Positions 31,901-42,226 of a stretch of 64,000 nucleotides of DNA are shown here, piece by piece (within the stretch, counting starts at the first letter, position 1; each line of letters opens with the position of its first letter). A program made the translations under genes and the position numbers. The stretch covers positions 290,001-354,000 of the forward strand of contig NW_023501046.1 in the NCBI RefSeq assembly GCF_014066305.1, given 5' to 3'. The DNA is from Letharia columbiana (taxonomy: Eukaryota; Ascomycota; Lecanoromycetes; Lecanorales; Parmeliaceae). The notes beneath the pieces are model-generated. The model searched no databases, had not been told where the DNA came from, and saw only the letters and a list, made by a program, of their open reading frames with translations.

Positions 31901-34133
31901 TCTCCTCCGTGTTGATCGACAATACCGAGGGTTTTGATAATTCACGACAGGCCAGCGCAACCCACAAGAAAGTTCCCTCGGCTTTCTGACGAAGGCAATC
32001 TCCCACGACTGCTCTAAGCGCCTCATCGTAATTTTTCACCCTGGTCAACTGGTTCACTTTGACGTCAATGAATTTCAAAACAGCCTCATCAACATGACTA
32101 GAGTTTTCCTCTAGACTAACGTCTAGTGACCCTGTCAATAGCTGCTTAATCATCAATTCGTTTCGACTCGTCAAGAGCCATTTGATGTTACATCTCGGAT
32201 CCTTCTGGAAACTCTGAGCGAGCTCATCATCCTCGATTGTGATGTAAGGCTCAAGAAGCACCAAGAACGTCTCCATTGTTTCTTTGTTGCATTCATCAAG
32301 GGCATCAATCACGATAAAGATCTCTCGGAGGCCGGAGTACTCGATGATGGTCTGGAATATCCGCCACAATGTGTGTAGGGAGTTCGGAGAGGAGAACAAT
32401 TGTTCGCGTTGTTTCTCGTACTCGTTATGCAAGTAGACGGCGAGATCTGGACGCTGACAGAGAGTTTGATATATCAAGCCACGAAGGATGAGGGACGCTG
32501 TCCTACCCCTGTCGTCTTGATTGTCGCAGAAAAAGTAGAGCAAGGCGGTATCATTCGCAGATTGGTCCAATCGGAGCTTTCTAGAGAATTCCTCAATTAA
32601 CGCAATGGCTAACATCGTTTTGCCTTTCCCAGGATCTCCATGTAGCCATAGCACAAGTGATCGATCGTCCACCAGCCATTTGATATAGGTAGCATCTTTC
32701 ATGATCCAGGAGTCTATGGTGTCTAATAGCTTGTCTTTCTTGTTTGCAATCATGCGCATGTCATTGGCAGGATCCGTGGCAAACAAAGCCTGGACGCTCG
32801 TAGAATTTCGTTCTTCGATTTCATTCCGAGGTTGGTTCGTCGTTTGCGAAGCCGATCTGACATAAGGAGAGTCGAAATCGCTGGAGCTTGGCATGATGGG
32901 CGGAAAATATAGTATCAGCATTGGTCCTCTCGAATCGAAACTGAGATATAGTACTTACCCGGGCGTCGACTACTAATCCGCTCAGGCGCGCTATCAACAA
33001 ATCTCACAACCTCTTCACACACCAGACGATAATTACCATCATCCGGGTTGGTGAATTTGTTCAGCCGAAAGTGGTCACTCGCTAGGCCGAGTTTAGGATA
33101 GCCATCAAGGCAGCCGGAGTGCTCATCAACCACTGCATCCTACAAGAAGTATATCAATTTTGGTTGTGGCGACGCACTAGGACGTGTTGCCGTACCTTGA
33201 CACTCGGCATCAAGTTCTTGGAGCCTTTGAATCTTATGACCTTTGCAACATCTGACTTGTGCTGCTCGAAAAAACAAAACAGAGGAATCGATATGGTATT
33301 GACGGTACGTGTAAAATCATGCAAGAGATCCGCCAGCATCTCAGAGTCTTTTTCAACAGCCTTCAGTAGGCTGCTTTGCTCTCCCAGGGAAACAGCTGAG
33401 GCGATGTTCGCGATCACTGATGCCTTGGAGTGGGAGTTTGATCCGCGGTGTGGCGTTCCCAGAAAAACAATACCCGCTACAGATCTTATGATGCATGGAT
33501 AGTCTTCTTCGTGGAGTTTTGCGGATACCAAAGCCTGTAGGGATTAGTATCTCATCGATAACTAGCGGATTGAGCGGTATGGTCTGCATGACAGACCTTT
33601 TCGATGACTATACCACCAAAACAATGCCCAATGAATACGATTGGTCGCAACGGACACTCCTAAGAGAATTCTCAATCCCAGTCTGGGGAAATAGGACATT
33701 GCGCCACACCTTTCGTGAGGCCATCAGGTTCCGCAGTAGTTGGTCCGCGACCAACGGCAGCCTCTGCTGTATTGCCTCTTTGCCCAGCCATTGAGATTCA
33801 TAGCCAAACCGCAATATCCTTGAATTTGGGATGGCTTGTGGGAGCATATGTTCATCTCTCAGCCAATTGACATCGCCAGCAGTCCATGTGTAGTCAGGAT
33901 GGGCTCCCAGGCCGTGGATAGCCACCACGCTAATGAGATCATGACTCAGTATACTGATACAATATTAGAAGCAACGATCTGGATTTGCGTACTCCACAAG
34001 AGGTCCAGGCTGACCGCCGTCACATGGGGCACTATACAGAAGCTCGAGTCCAAGTCTGATCGCAGGCTCAGGAGCCTATCGATCCCATTAGAGCTTTGAC
34101 CAGCCAGAAGCACACGTGGGCGAGACCTACCAT
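28949..34133 (-). CDS. NLR-like protein: alpha/beta-hydrolase - NACHT - ankyrin - ketosamine-3-kinase fusion
   Basis: The model has exons 34131-34133 (the ATG alone), 33993-34075, 33710-33929, 33597-33659, 33196-33534, 32959-33139, 31681-32812, 29901-31609, 29143-29842 and 28949-29078, ~1,519 residues. Residues 1-296 are a SesB-like lipase domain (DVVAIHGLGAHPDYTW; GHCFGG with cysteine at the nucleophile elbow; FLGTPHRGS). The NACHT has Walker A GDPGKGKT (~residue 355) and Walker B IFIVIDALDECN. Ten to eleven 33-residue ankyrin repeats cover ~810-1165. With no stop and no suitable ATG, the same frame runs into a full ketosamine kinase: N-lobe SAIIAILSADPETAV..., catalytic LVHGDLWSGN, metal-binding IFDAGSCFAH. 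NLRs are fungal non-self sensors; ketosamine kinases phosphorylate glycated amines. Two joints are uncertain: the 32813-32958 intron was chosen only because it keeps frame, and 31610-31680 covers a duplicated, frameshifted segment. The start is also uncertain. Confidence 0.72.
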
Positions 34134-35340
34134 GCTCACTTCATGCCTTAGGGTAGCTTCAAAAGCATAATTACAGCACGCGAGGAGTCGCAAGGAACGT
34201 CAAATCCCACTATACTGTAGGGAGTGCTCAAAGATACCTGAGCTCTTTTTCGAAGGTCAGATAGGAGCCACACATTGGGAGCACCAGGGGTGGCTCGGAA
34301 GGCAGCTGAGCCAAGCCGCATGGCGTACTCGTACATGGGGCAATTTTTACAATGGTTGCAATGCCACTGAAATTATGCAAGCCGGATAGCCAATGCGAGC
34401 GGTGCCACCAATGAGCACTCGACGTTAGCCGCTCATGCCTTAAGAACCTGAAAGAAGAATGGTTGCGTTTTGCGTGCGACAGATTTCATGAAGGTACTTT
34501 TACCCTGCAGCTTGTACGGAGTAGGTAGATAATCTTACATCAAATTCCTTTCGGCAGCAATCATCGAGCTATCTTTTCACTGCAAAGGTCACACACTGTA
34601 TGGATTGGACTCAAGATAAAGCCTGTAAATTTCCCAATCGGTAAGCAGATCCCGCACTCTGGAACCGAATATAATGTTCGGCGGAGTGTGTTAAAGACGC
34701 AGCGGACAGCTCATGTTTGAGGAACTTTGACTGAACGTGCTGAAGTCTTGTTGTGATTGTGTTGATCACTTACATGTAAGGTACTTGACCTATCTTAGTG
34801 GGTTGGGGAAAGACGCCCGAGACTACTTTAGTCTGCCGTCCCACGAACAGGTACCTAACCTAGATAAGGTAATTAAGTAGAGTAGCTAGCTATCTAAGGT
34901 TAGGTACCTTATGGCAGGTTTGGTGGCTTCATCGGCAGCTAGCGACTAGCCTCTTTCAGTAGGAAAAAGTGTCTATCTTCCATGGAAGCAGCTCCCTGCA
35001 GGTGAGCGCCAAGTTTGATATATTGATTGTGGCCAAATCAAATTTCAAAGCCCGTCCCCTACCGTCAACTACCTTACCTCTTCCATGTTTCATTCGCCAG
35101 CTGAAGCTCCCCGGTGATGTCACTAAATTATTACTAATCCGTTGCTAAGACCCTTGGCAATGGCACTGGCACTGACACTGAAACAGCCCCGCCGATTCCG
35201 ACACAATTATAAGAGGAGCCGAATCAGTCCTGTCATCTGTGGAGCACAAGCATGAGAGCGCTGCGCAAAGTACCGCAATTACAACCTACAAGCAAAGAAA
35301 GCGAATCCTCAGTATAAAGTATATCTGAACCAGAAAAGAC
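34134..35340. other. Divergent intergenic region
   Basis: About 1.2 kb between the NLR-kinase gene (-) and the FAD oxidoreductase gene (+), so it probably carries both promoters. A minus-strand frame at 34148-34336 was not recognised and may be untranslated leader. A short dyad, GGTACCTAACCT at 34850-34861 and its complement at 34897-34908, is the only structure seen. Confidence 0.45.
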
Positions 35341-36597
35341 ATGGACGAGGTGTCGGACAACCGGCATACTGTGATCATTGGTAAAGCCTTAGGCATCACC
35401 CACCAGCGTTTGTCTCACTGACTGTGGTAAGGGGGTGGCATTATAGGTTGCTGTATCGCCTATTATATCACCCGTCACCCATCGTATGACCCGGAATTTC
35501 ACACTGTAACTCTGTTGGAAGCCAGTCAGCTTGCTGGCGGCTCTTCAGGCAAGGCGGGAGGTCTTGTTGCCACATGGGCAGATCCACAATGTATCGCACC
35601 GCTCAGTCATCAGCTTCACACCCAACTGTCCGAGGAGCATAACGGCCAAAGACGTTGGGGTTATCGGAGCGTTCATTGTGCTGACGTGGACGCCATGGGA
35701 GAGGCTGTTGGGCATGTCACAACAGAGCAGAATGGATCTCAGTTCCACCCTCACGCTATGTCTGCGCCTAAGGCTGCCGATCTTCCGCCGGAACTGAATT
35801 GGATCATACCTGAAAGCATAACGTCGTACAGTGAGCTGGGAACTCCGGAAGACACAGGACAGGTGCACCCATACCTGTTCACAACCAGCATAGCCTCTTT
35901 AGCGGAACAGAGAGGCGTCAAGATCATTCTTGGCACGGTGAAGACGATCAATTACTCGCGGGATGGTAGAAAGGCTGAGTCGGTGACCTATAATTTGAAA
36001 GATACTTCGGGAATGCACACACTCCTAGCTACGGATATCGTGATTGCTACCGGCCCATGGACCAAATTTTTGTATCCAGCCGCTCCCATCAAAGAGTCGA
36101 GGAACCACAGCATCGTCGTTCGTCCGGCAAATCCTACATCGGCATATGTGCTCTTTCCCGAGCTGCATCCGAAGGTTCCCCAGAAACGCATACCTCCAGA
36201 GATATACTCTCGACCAGATGGAACGATCTATTCATGTGGGCCTAGTGATGACGACGTTCCATTGCCCGAGACCAGCGACTTGGTACATGTTAACCAAGAA
36301 GTCTGTGATATCATTTACAAAGATATCAGCAGCATATCACACGAGATACGGGACGGGGAGGTCTTGATCAACCAGGCTTGTTACCGACCCATTGTCCAGG
36401 GCAGAAATCGTGACATTGGGCCTCTTGTAGGACCAACAGGTATACGATCTTTGTGGCTGGCTGCGGGCCATGATTCGTGGGGCATTCAAAACGGTCCAGC
36501 AACAGGGAAGATCATGAGTGAGATGCTACTTGAAGGAGAGGTGCGAAGTGCGGAGGTGGCAAGTTTAGATCCAAGGAAAATGCTCAATGTACCTTAG
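35341..36597 (+). CDS. FAD-dependent oxidoreductase (DAO/glycine-oxidase-like)
   Basis: This is an amine or amino-acid oxidase of the D-amino-acid oxidase superfamily, 401 residues. Exon 1 is 35341-35380 and exon 2 35432-36597. Choosing the AAG acceptor at 35431 rebuilds the dinucleotide-binding loop VIIGGGIIGCCIAYY; the later TAG acceptor would delete it. The second conserved stretch LLEASQLAGGSSGKAGGLVA holds the FAD-contacting glycines. The C-terminal RNRDIGPLVGPTGIRSLWLAAGHDSWGIQNGPATGK is the typical FAD/substrate closing segment. It resembles uncharacterised fungal FAD-dependent oxidoreductases rather than a named enzyme, and the substrate cannot be told. No targeting signal is clear. 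Confidence 0.88.
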
Positions 36598-36823
36598 ATA
36601 GGTCAGGCCAACTTTTTACTGCCCGTCAATGGGCCATTTAGACCTCATTACCTTGGGCAGTATTTACCTTCGTACTTCAAGAAGCAGATCCCTCTGGTTC
36701 TGTAGTGCCACACTCACCGCTTCCTAGAGAATCCCTCAATCAACGCCAAGAATTGTAACGTTTTGTGCACACGCTAGGATCGTGCCAAGACTCCCCCCCC
36801 TAAATACCAGTACCTCCCTCTTA

Positions 36824-38700
36824 ATCGTATGGGAACACGTTACACTTAGTATGGGCCACCCCAACGCTAAGGCCGCCCCAATACGGATTTTTTCAATTAT
36901 TTTACCTACCCATCCACATATATATATACTATAAACTATTATCATCTATTTTAGCCTCTCTAGCCCTTCTAATCTTAATTAACTATCTAGCCCTCGTTAC
37001 AATAGCCTTAAACCACTTAATCTTCTTATTCCTAAGTATATTATATGCCCGAGACTCTTAGGTATTTACCCACTTCAAAGCCTTTAAAGCCTTTACAACC
37101 TCCGTTTCCTTGCGTGCAGTAATCTTATTCCGGGCCTGATAAGAGTAAATAACACCTCCTTCTAAACCATCGTATTAGACTCTACTTTACGAGCTGCTTA
37201 GACTACTATAGCCTATTAAACAATATCTAATTCTCGCTCGACGAGTAGACCTAAAAGCATCTTCGCTTCTACCCCTCGAATATACCTATTAAACTATTAA
37301 TCGATTAGATATATATCCCGTAGTTCTTTCTATACTATATAACTTAATAATAAGTATATAATATTAGCCAGTCTTCAAGATCGAGTATCTCTTACTCTAG
37401 AGTCTTATCTCTTATTAAAGAGTTTCTCCACTAAAATCTAGCTAAATAATTTAAAATAATAGTAGAATTATAGAAAAAAGGCTTATTTATCGTCATCCAG
37501 ATATAATAGTTGATCTAATAAAGGTTTAATTATAAATTGCTTGAAAATTAGCCAAAAAATCGAGTTTTAAATAATCACCGCTGGCTTAGCGCATTGCGGT
37601 ATTAATTACCTCGATATATCAGTGTTTAAATAGCTGAAAGATATCCACATCTAATAGCTGATATAGATATAAAGAGTGTGAGAGTAAATAGAATGAAATG
37701 ATATTGTTATTCTTTATATATTTGAGTACTTCTCTGATGAGATGACTACTATAGCCATTAAACAGTAATAACCTATATATCTCTATACGCTTTCTCTTCG
37801 TGAAATAATTAAAATACTTAATCCAGGTCTTATATAGATTATTATTTGCGTATCCGAAATCACTAACACCCCATAGAGTATCGGGATTAAGGCTCTCTTA
37901 AAATCAATTGCTAAGATATTATTTTTCTAGCCAAAATTAGTATCGAGGGAAGCGCATAACCTAAGCCACCAACACACTCGATTGACGTGATATACTCTCT
38001 ATTATTCGTATCCGTTTAATAAAGTGGAAGTTCTCTTTTTTCTGTAATAACCCATTGACTCTTGCCTATCTTAATTCGAAATCTAGTCTCATTAAAGTTG
38101 TAGGTATTCTCTATTTATACTTTAAACTCTTAACAGACACTCTAAAAACGTTGAAACCAGTTCTAGATGGCTTCTAGTTTATGCGTATTCTTCCGTTAAG
38201 CTACAAGAGGCTTTTTATTTACGCATTTTATACTAAGGATTACGGCTTAAAAATCGCGTGGGCTAATAATTACCCACGTACTTAATGGGGCTAGGGCGCT
38301 CGCGGAGTATAGAGTTTATAGCTCTTTTAAGCATCGGACGACGATAAGATATTCCCAATCCATCGAGCCGTTATATATACTGATGAAGAGCCTATTCTTC
38401 ATGATCTGTGAGCGCGTAAGAGTGGCTGTCTTTGGGGGGATCCCATTGTAGCGATTTAGGAGCTGATCGTAGGGCACGTTGAATTCAGCAGCCAATCGAG
38501 TGACTTTAGGTTTTGTTCCGGGGGCAATAGTGGCTAAAGCCTTCTGGATACGTTCCTGAATAACGGTATATGAGTCAGGCATGGTTGTGGTTGTGGTAGA
38601 TAGGTGGGGGATGGATGGTTTAAATTATTGAAAAAATTGGTGTTGGGGTGGCCTTAGCGTTGGGGTGGCCCATACTAAGTGTAACGTGTTCCCATACGAT
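36824..38700 (-). mobile_element. Fot1/pogo-type (Tc1/mariner) DNA transposon, decayed
   Basis: The element is 1,877 bp and ends in ~50-bp inverted repeats starting ATCGTATGGGAACACGTTAC (36824 on plus, 38700 on minus). It is flanked by TA at 36822-36823 and 38701-38702. The transposase was on the minus strand. The interior is AT-enriched with many C-to-T/G-to-A changes, while the termini remain nearly identical, as expected for a RIP-silenced copy whose ends stay recognisable. A short insertion is also possible since the two inner TIR parts diverge at GGCC(G/A)CCCCAA. Confidence 0.88.
37850..38582 (-). pseudogene. Fot1/pogo transposase, broken
   Basis: From the ATG at 38582 the frame reads MPDSYTVIQERIQKALATI and continues through a Psq-type helix-turn-helix (KVTRLAAEFNVPYDQLLNRY) to a stop at 38316. 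Beyond it, pieces of the DDE-superfamily catalytic domain remain readable across several stops, for example ENTYNFNETRFRIKIGKSQW and ITSIECVGGLGYALPSILI near 37900-38110. Most of the stops are TAG or TAA, explained by single C-to-T or G-to-A changes. It cannot make an active enzyme. Confidence 0.82.
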
Positions 38701-38702
38701 TA

Positions 38703-39656
38703 CCTAATGTACCGTTGAAGAAGAAACCACCCTCGAAGCGTCAACTCAAACGTCGCCACCTTTCGTCAACGTTTTTCATCAAAACGTATTAGACATCCAA
38801 AGCGGAGCACGGGTCGGACATCAGCAAGCCGTGCAACCTTCCAACCCCTACTCTACCCATCTCAAACCCGTCCAACCACTCCTTCCCACTCGACCCGGCT
38901 ATTGAGGGTGTCCTTTTTTTTCACCTTTCCCCCCAAATGGCGCCTGTAGCCGGCTGCCAACAAGGAACTCACAGGTTCGCTTCGCTCTGTCCGGAGACCT
39001 AATTACCTGCGGTAAAATTTCCGGTTGGATTCAAGGCACGCCGGGTGGCCATGGTGGTGCATACTCTAAACTCTCTCCGCTCCGCATCCAAGCATGCTAT
39101 CTTCCCACCACCCCTGCTGTCATAAAGTAACGTGGTTGCAAACATGACTTTTCTAGAAAAATCAATATCAAAACCGGGGCTATTGTCCAGCGGTACATGG
39201 AGGGTGAAGAGTAGACTTCCAGAGCTGCGGCACTGTAGCTGGAACGGAGATGCGAGCAGGAACGGACGGTTGTGGAACCTTGACCACTGCGGTAATTTAC
39301 GCCGAAGCGGACTACGAAGCGGCACGATCGAAGTTCGATGATAAAAATATAAAATCAGGCTTCCCCATCGTAGTAGGGGACATTTCTTCAATGATTATAA
39401 TAATATGTGTTGAAGAGCTTTATGGGGTTGGAAGAGAAGAATTTATCGTAGATCTTCTGCTCTTTAGCTGGCTGTTCTACTCAACCATTTAACGCGCAGC
39501 AGCAGAGCTTGTGCCTTCTTTCTCCATGATACAGAATTGGGAATGATGTTGAGATCACCCAGTCACTTTCTCTACAGTACAAAACCTGGCAACAATGTTG
39601 AGATCATCCAGTTGATATCTATCTATGCGCCCTTGTACTTGCCATAGGAGATTTTT
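38703..39656. other. Intergenic, nothing recognised
   Basis: Between the transposon and the 3' end of the three-domain gene. The largest open frame (38999-39391, minus) has no recognisable domain and lacks a clear gene context. Confidence 0.4.
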
Positions 39657-41765
39657 TCAGGACAAATGCGTCGTGCTGAACAGACGGTTACCGGTGTCGG
39701 TGGTGCCACTGCCAGTGAATTTGGTGTCAGAAAGGCGAAGCGCAATAAGATGAAGTTTTGCGTAACGTGCGAGTGTCTGGTTGAGACTGCCCCCAGAAAG
39801 GCACTGGGCCTGAACGACACCGGCGACTACCACGATGCGAATAGTGGCATGAAGCTTGCGAACGTGCTGCACGAATTTAACAATTGTCTTGCCGGTATTG
39901 ACTACCGAATCTACCAGTATCACTGTGAGCTGTCCTTGCAAATGATGGAGCTTGATATCGTCAGCATCGCTGGCATGGAGGAACATGGCAAGCGGGAAGG
40001 CATCGTTGACGCCAGAAGCCATGGGTTCTCCGCCGCGCATTAGCGCCACGATCGTTGTCTGTTGCTCGTGAAAAAGCTGGTAGCCTCTTGTTTGATTGCC
40101 CAGGACATGCCGAATTGGACACTGTTCGAGACCCATCACATCGGCCACGAACTCATTCGCCAGATACCAGCCGACGCGGCGATGCGCTTCCCTCAGGTCC
40201 GGGCCGGCAACAGCTGCATCGCGCATCCGCGTTGCGAGCAGCTTCGCTGCGTTCCTATCTGTGGCACAAAAAACTTGAAGACCATCATGTGTATATCGGT
40301 CGCACAGGAGAGACTTGACGAATGCGGGCTCGGTGAGCTTGATCACGGGAAGCTTGGTAGTATCTAGCCGTGGTGAGGCATTGCTTGGCAGTACAGCCTG
40401 GTGCGCCCGAAGGCCGTCATAGTCGATGGCGTTTGTCAAGGCCGCATCCATGGTCTTGCTCCTGGTCTGTTCCTCACCAACTACGACGATGGCTCGATCT
40501 GCCTTGCGCAACATGTCCAAGTCCAGCGGACTATCTCCGAACGCCCAAACACGCATGTGGTGGACCTCTCGCAAACGGGCAACCAAGGCGCCCTTTACTG
40601 CCGCTGAAACGACGAACCCATCTGCAATGCGTCCTCCACCAATAACTTTTACCTTCTCCGATAGACGTTCTCTCTCCAGCACCTTATCCCAGACACGACG
40701 CAGTCCACAGGTGACCACCACCGCGCCAACATGCTTTTGCTCTGCCACCAGTTGCAACAGTGACACAATCTCAGGATGCATGGTCACCGCCAACGCCACT
40801 TCTTGGCAAAGGGTATCAAACTCTTCATCACTAGCGGTCTCTTCATATATCAATACGGCCTGGCGAAAAGCAGTATATGAGTGACCTAAAGGGCTGCTGA
40901 ATAACGTATTCAATGTGGATGCTGCACCTTGCAATGGCCGCGAGTCTGAGACCCTCTTCCAGAACAATGCGCCTGCGTCCTCTGCAGCCAACGTCCTGTC
41001 GGCGTCCATGACCAACACTGTCTCCAGCTGGCGTTGATTAGCAACAACAACATCGTCTAGCTTGATTTTGGCCTGAGATAGGTTGTATTCCTCGTTATGG
41101 TACTTGAACTCGCGTAGCAGTCTCGAGACTTTGTTCAGCAGCGTCGGAGATGGCGATACGGGCGAAAACAAAATGCCATGACGGCGGCAGAGATCGCGCA
41201 GCTGAGTCTTTTCTTCCTGCTGCCACTTGTGCAAATGGCTTGCCGATGTGGACGGGCGACTCCTTTCGGTGTCGTCCAGACGACGTCGCTCGACAACCTC
41301 GGCGAGGACGTCTAAATAGACGATGTGCGTAAATATCTCCAAGTCATTTAGGGTATACACTGGCCGTCCAGCCTCCTGCTCCTCTGACCAGAACATGAAA
41401 TGTCCAGCGACGACTGCAACTTGTCCGCTGTCAGCGCAGTTCTTTCCAATCGCGTCAATAGCATGCCGGCGCCAGTGCGCCTTCTCTTGTTCTTCCATGC
41501 TCTGAAATGCGTCAAGACCGCCAGGCACAACGGTAGAAATCATCTCGGAGCCTTCGTAGAACGAGAACTGCGTCTGTCCGAGCTCCTGCTTCAGTTTGTT
41601 CAGCAGAAACGTTTTGCCAGAGCCTGGAATTCCGTATAAGCCGACAACTACTGCTTTGTGATCGAAAGCAGACCGATTTTTAGGGGTAGTGGGTTGGTTT
41701 AGCTGAAGATCCGCCATTGAGCCCGATACGTTGCTTGAAGCGTTCTCGCAGTTGGCAGACATCAT
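39657..41765 (-). CDS. Three-domain fusion: P-loop kinase, HAD phosphatase, uracil phosphoribosyltransferase-like
   Basis: A single exon of 702 residues begins at the ATG pair at 41765 (MMSANCENASS). The first domain is a small P-loop kinase with Walker A GIPGSGKT near residue 45 and the DNLEIFTHIVYLD-type strand. The middle is a HAD-fold phosphatase: motif I VLVMDADRTL (DxDxT) near residue 240 and motif IV FGDSPLDLDML. The last ~200 residues match uracil phosphoribosyltransferases: YTHDGLQVFCATDRNAAKLL, ALMRGGEPMASGV and the PRPP-binding VILVDSVVNTGKT. Similar fusions exist in other ascomycetes, to my knowledge without a described role. Joint salvage and dephosphorylation of pyrimidine or a related nucleotide is inference. 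The C-terminal phosphoribosyltransferase motif lacks the usual second acidic residue (DS in place of DD/DP), so activity is not certain. Confidence 0.88.
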   Translation of the reverse strand: MMSANCENASSNVSGSMADLQLNQPTTPKNRSAFDHKAVVVGLYGIPGSGKTFLLNKLKQELGQTQFSFYEGSEMISTVVPGGLDAFQSMEEQEKAHWRRHAIDAIGKNCADSGQVAVVAGHFMFWSEEQEAGRPVYTLNDLEIFTHIVYLDVLAEVVERRRLDDTERSRPSTSASHLHKWQQEEKTQLRDLCRRHGILFSPVSPSPTLLNKVSRLLREFKYHNEEYNLSQAKIKLDDVVVANQRQLETVLVMDADRTLAAEDAGALFWKRVSDSRPLQGAASTLNTLFSSPLGHSYTAFRQAVLIYEETASDEEFDTLCQEVALAVTMHPEIVSLLQLVAEQKHVGAVVVTCGLRRVWDKVLERERLSEKVKVIGGGRIADGFVVSAAVKGALVARLREVHHMRVWAFGDSPLDLDMLRKADRAIVVVGEEQTRSKTMDAALTNAIDYDGLRAHQAVLPSNASPRLDTTKLPVIKLTEPAFVKSLLCDRYTHDGLQVFCATDRNAAKLLATRMRDAAVAGPDLREAHRRVGWYLANEFVADVMGLEQCPIRHVLGNQTRGYQLFHEQQTTIVALMRGGEPMASGVNDAFPLAMFLHASDADDIKLHHLQGQLTVILVDSVVNTGKTIVKFVQHVRKLHATIRIVVVAGVVQAQCLSGGSLNQTLARYAKLHLIALRLSDTKFTGSGTTDTGNRLFSTTHLS

Positions 41766-42226
41766 ACTAAATCCTTGGGTCTTCTCCGAAGGGTGGGTAG
41801 GAAACCCAATTCGATAATCGATGAGATATGTCGCTATTAGATGTAGCTGATGTAGGGTGAGATGGAGGTAAATTGGAAGGTTGGCCGCATTGGCTAGATC
41901 GATCGATCGATCTCTGGGCTGCCTTATTCTTTCTGGGCAATCAAGTGACTCAAAGAGCCGAAGCAATCATGATATCAATCAATCAATTCAGCGTGTTGCA
42001 GAACCCTGCTACAGCAGCCCACTTTTCTGCACGCATGTACCCAGCCTCTCTGGTAAAGGGCGGTAGAGAATTGAGGTGTGGAAGCGGCAAACGGCAGAGC
42101 ATGGAGCAATGACTGAACAAGTATTACAAGAGACCGAGAGATTTGCGTCAAGCCATAGGCTGTGCATTTGGTATTCTCCTGATTGCCTTTCCACGACTGA
42201 GTCTGACGATCGCCGGAAGCACATCT
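41766..42226. other. Intergenic, nothing recognised
   Basis: Upstream region of the three-domain fusion gene and downstream of the small conserved gene. A run of GATC-rich tetramers (CGATCGATCGATCGATC) lies near 41897-41913. Confidence 0.4.

Noticed and set aside
34148..34336. Minus-strand frame MYEYAMRLGSAAFRAT upstream of the NLR-kinase as its first exon
   Set aside because: No splice pair joined it in frame to the hydrolase domain; kept only as a possible leader.
38999..39391. 130-codon minus-strand frame next to the transposon
   Set aside because: No recognisable motif and no conserved neighbour relation.
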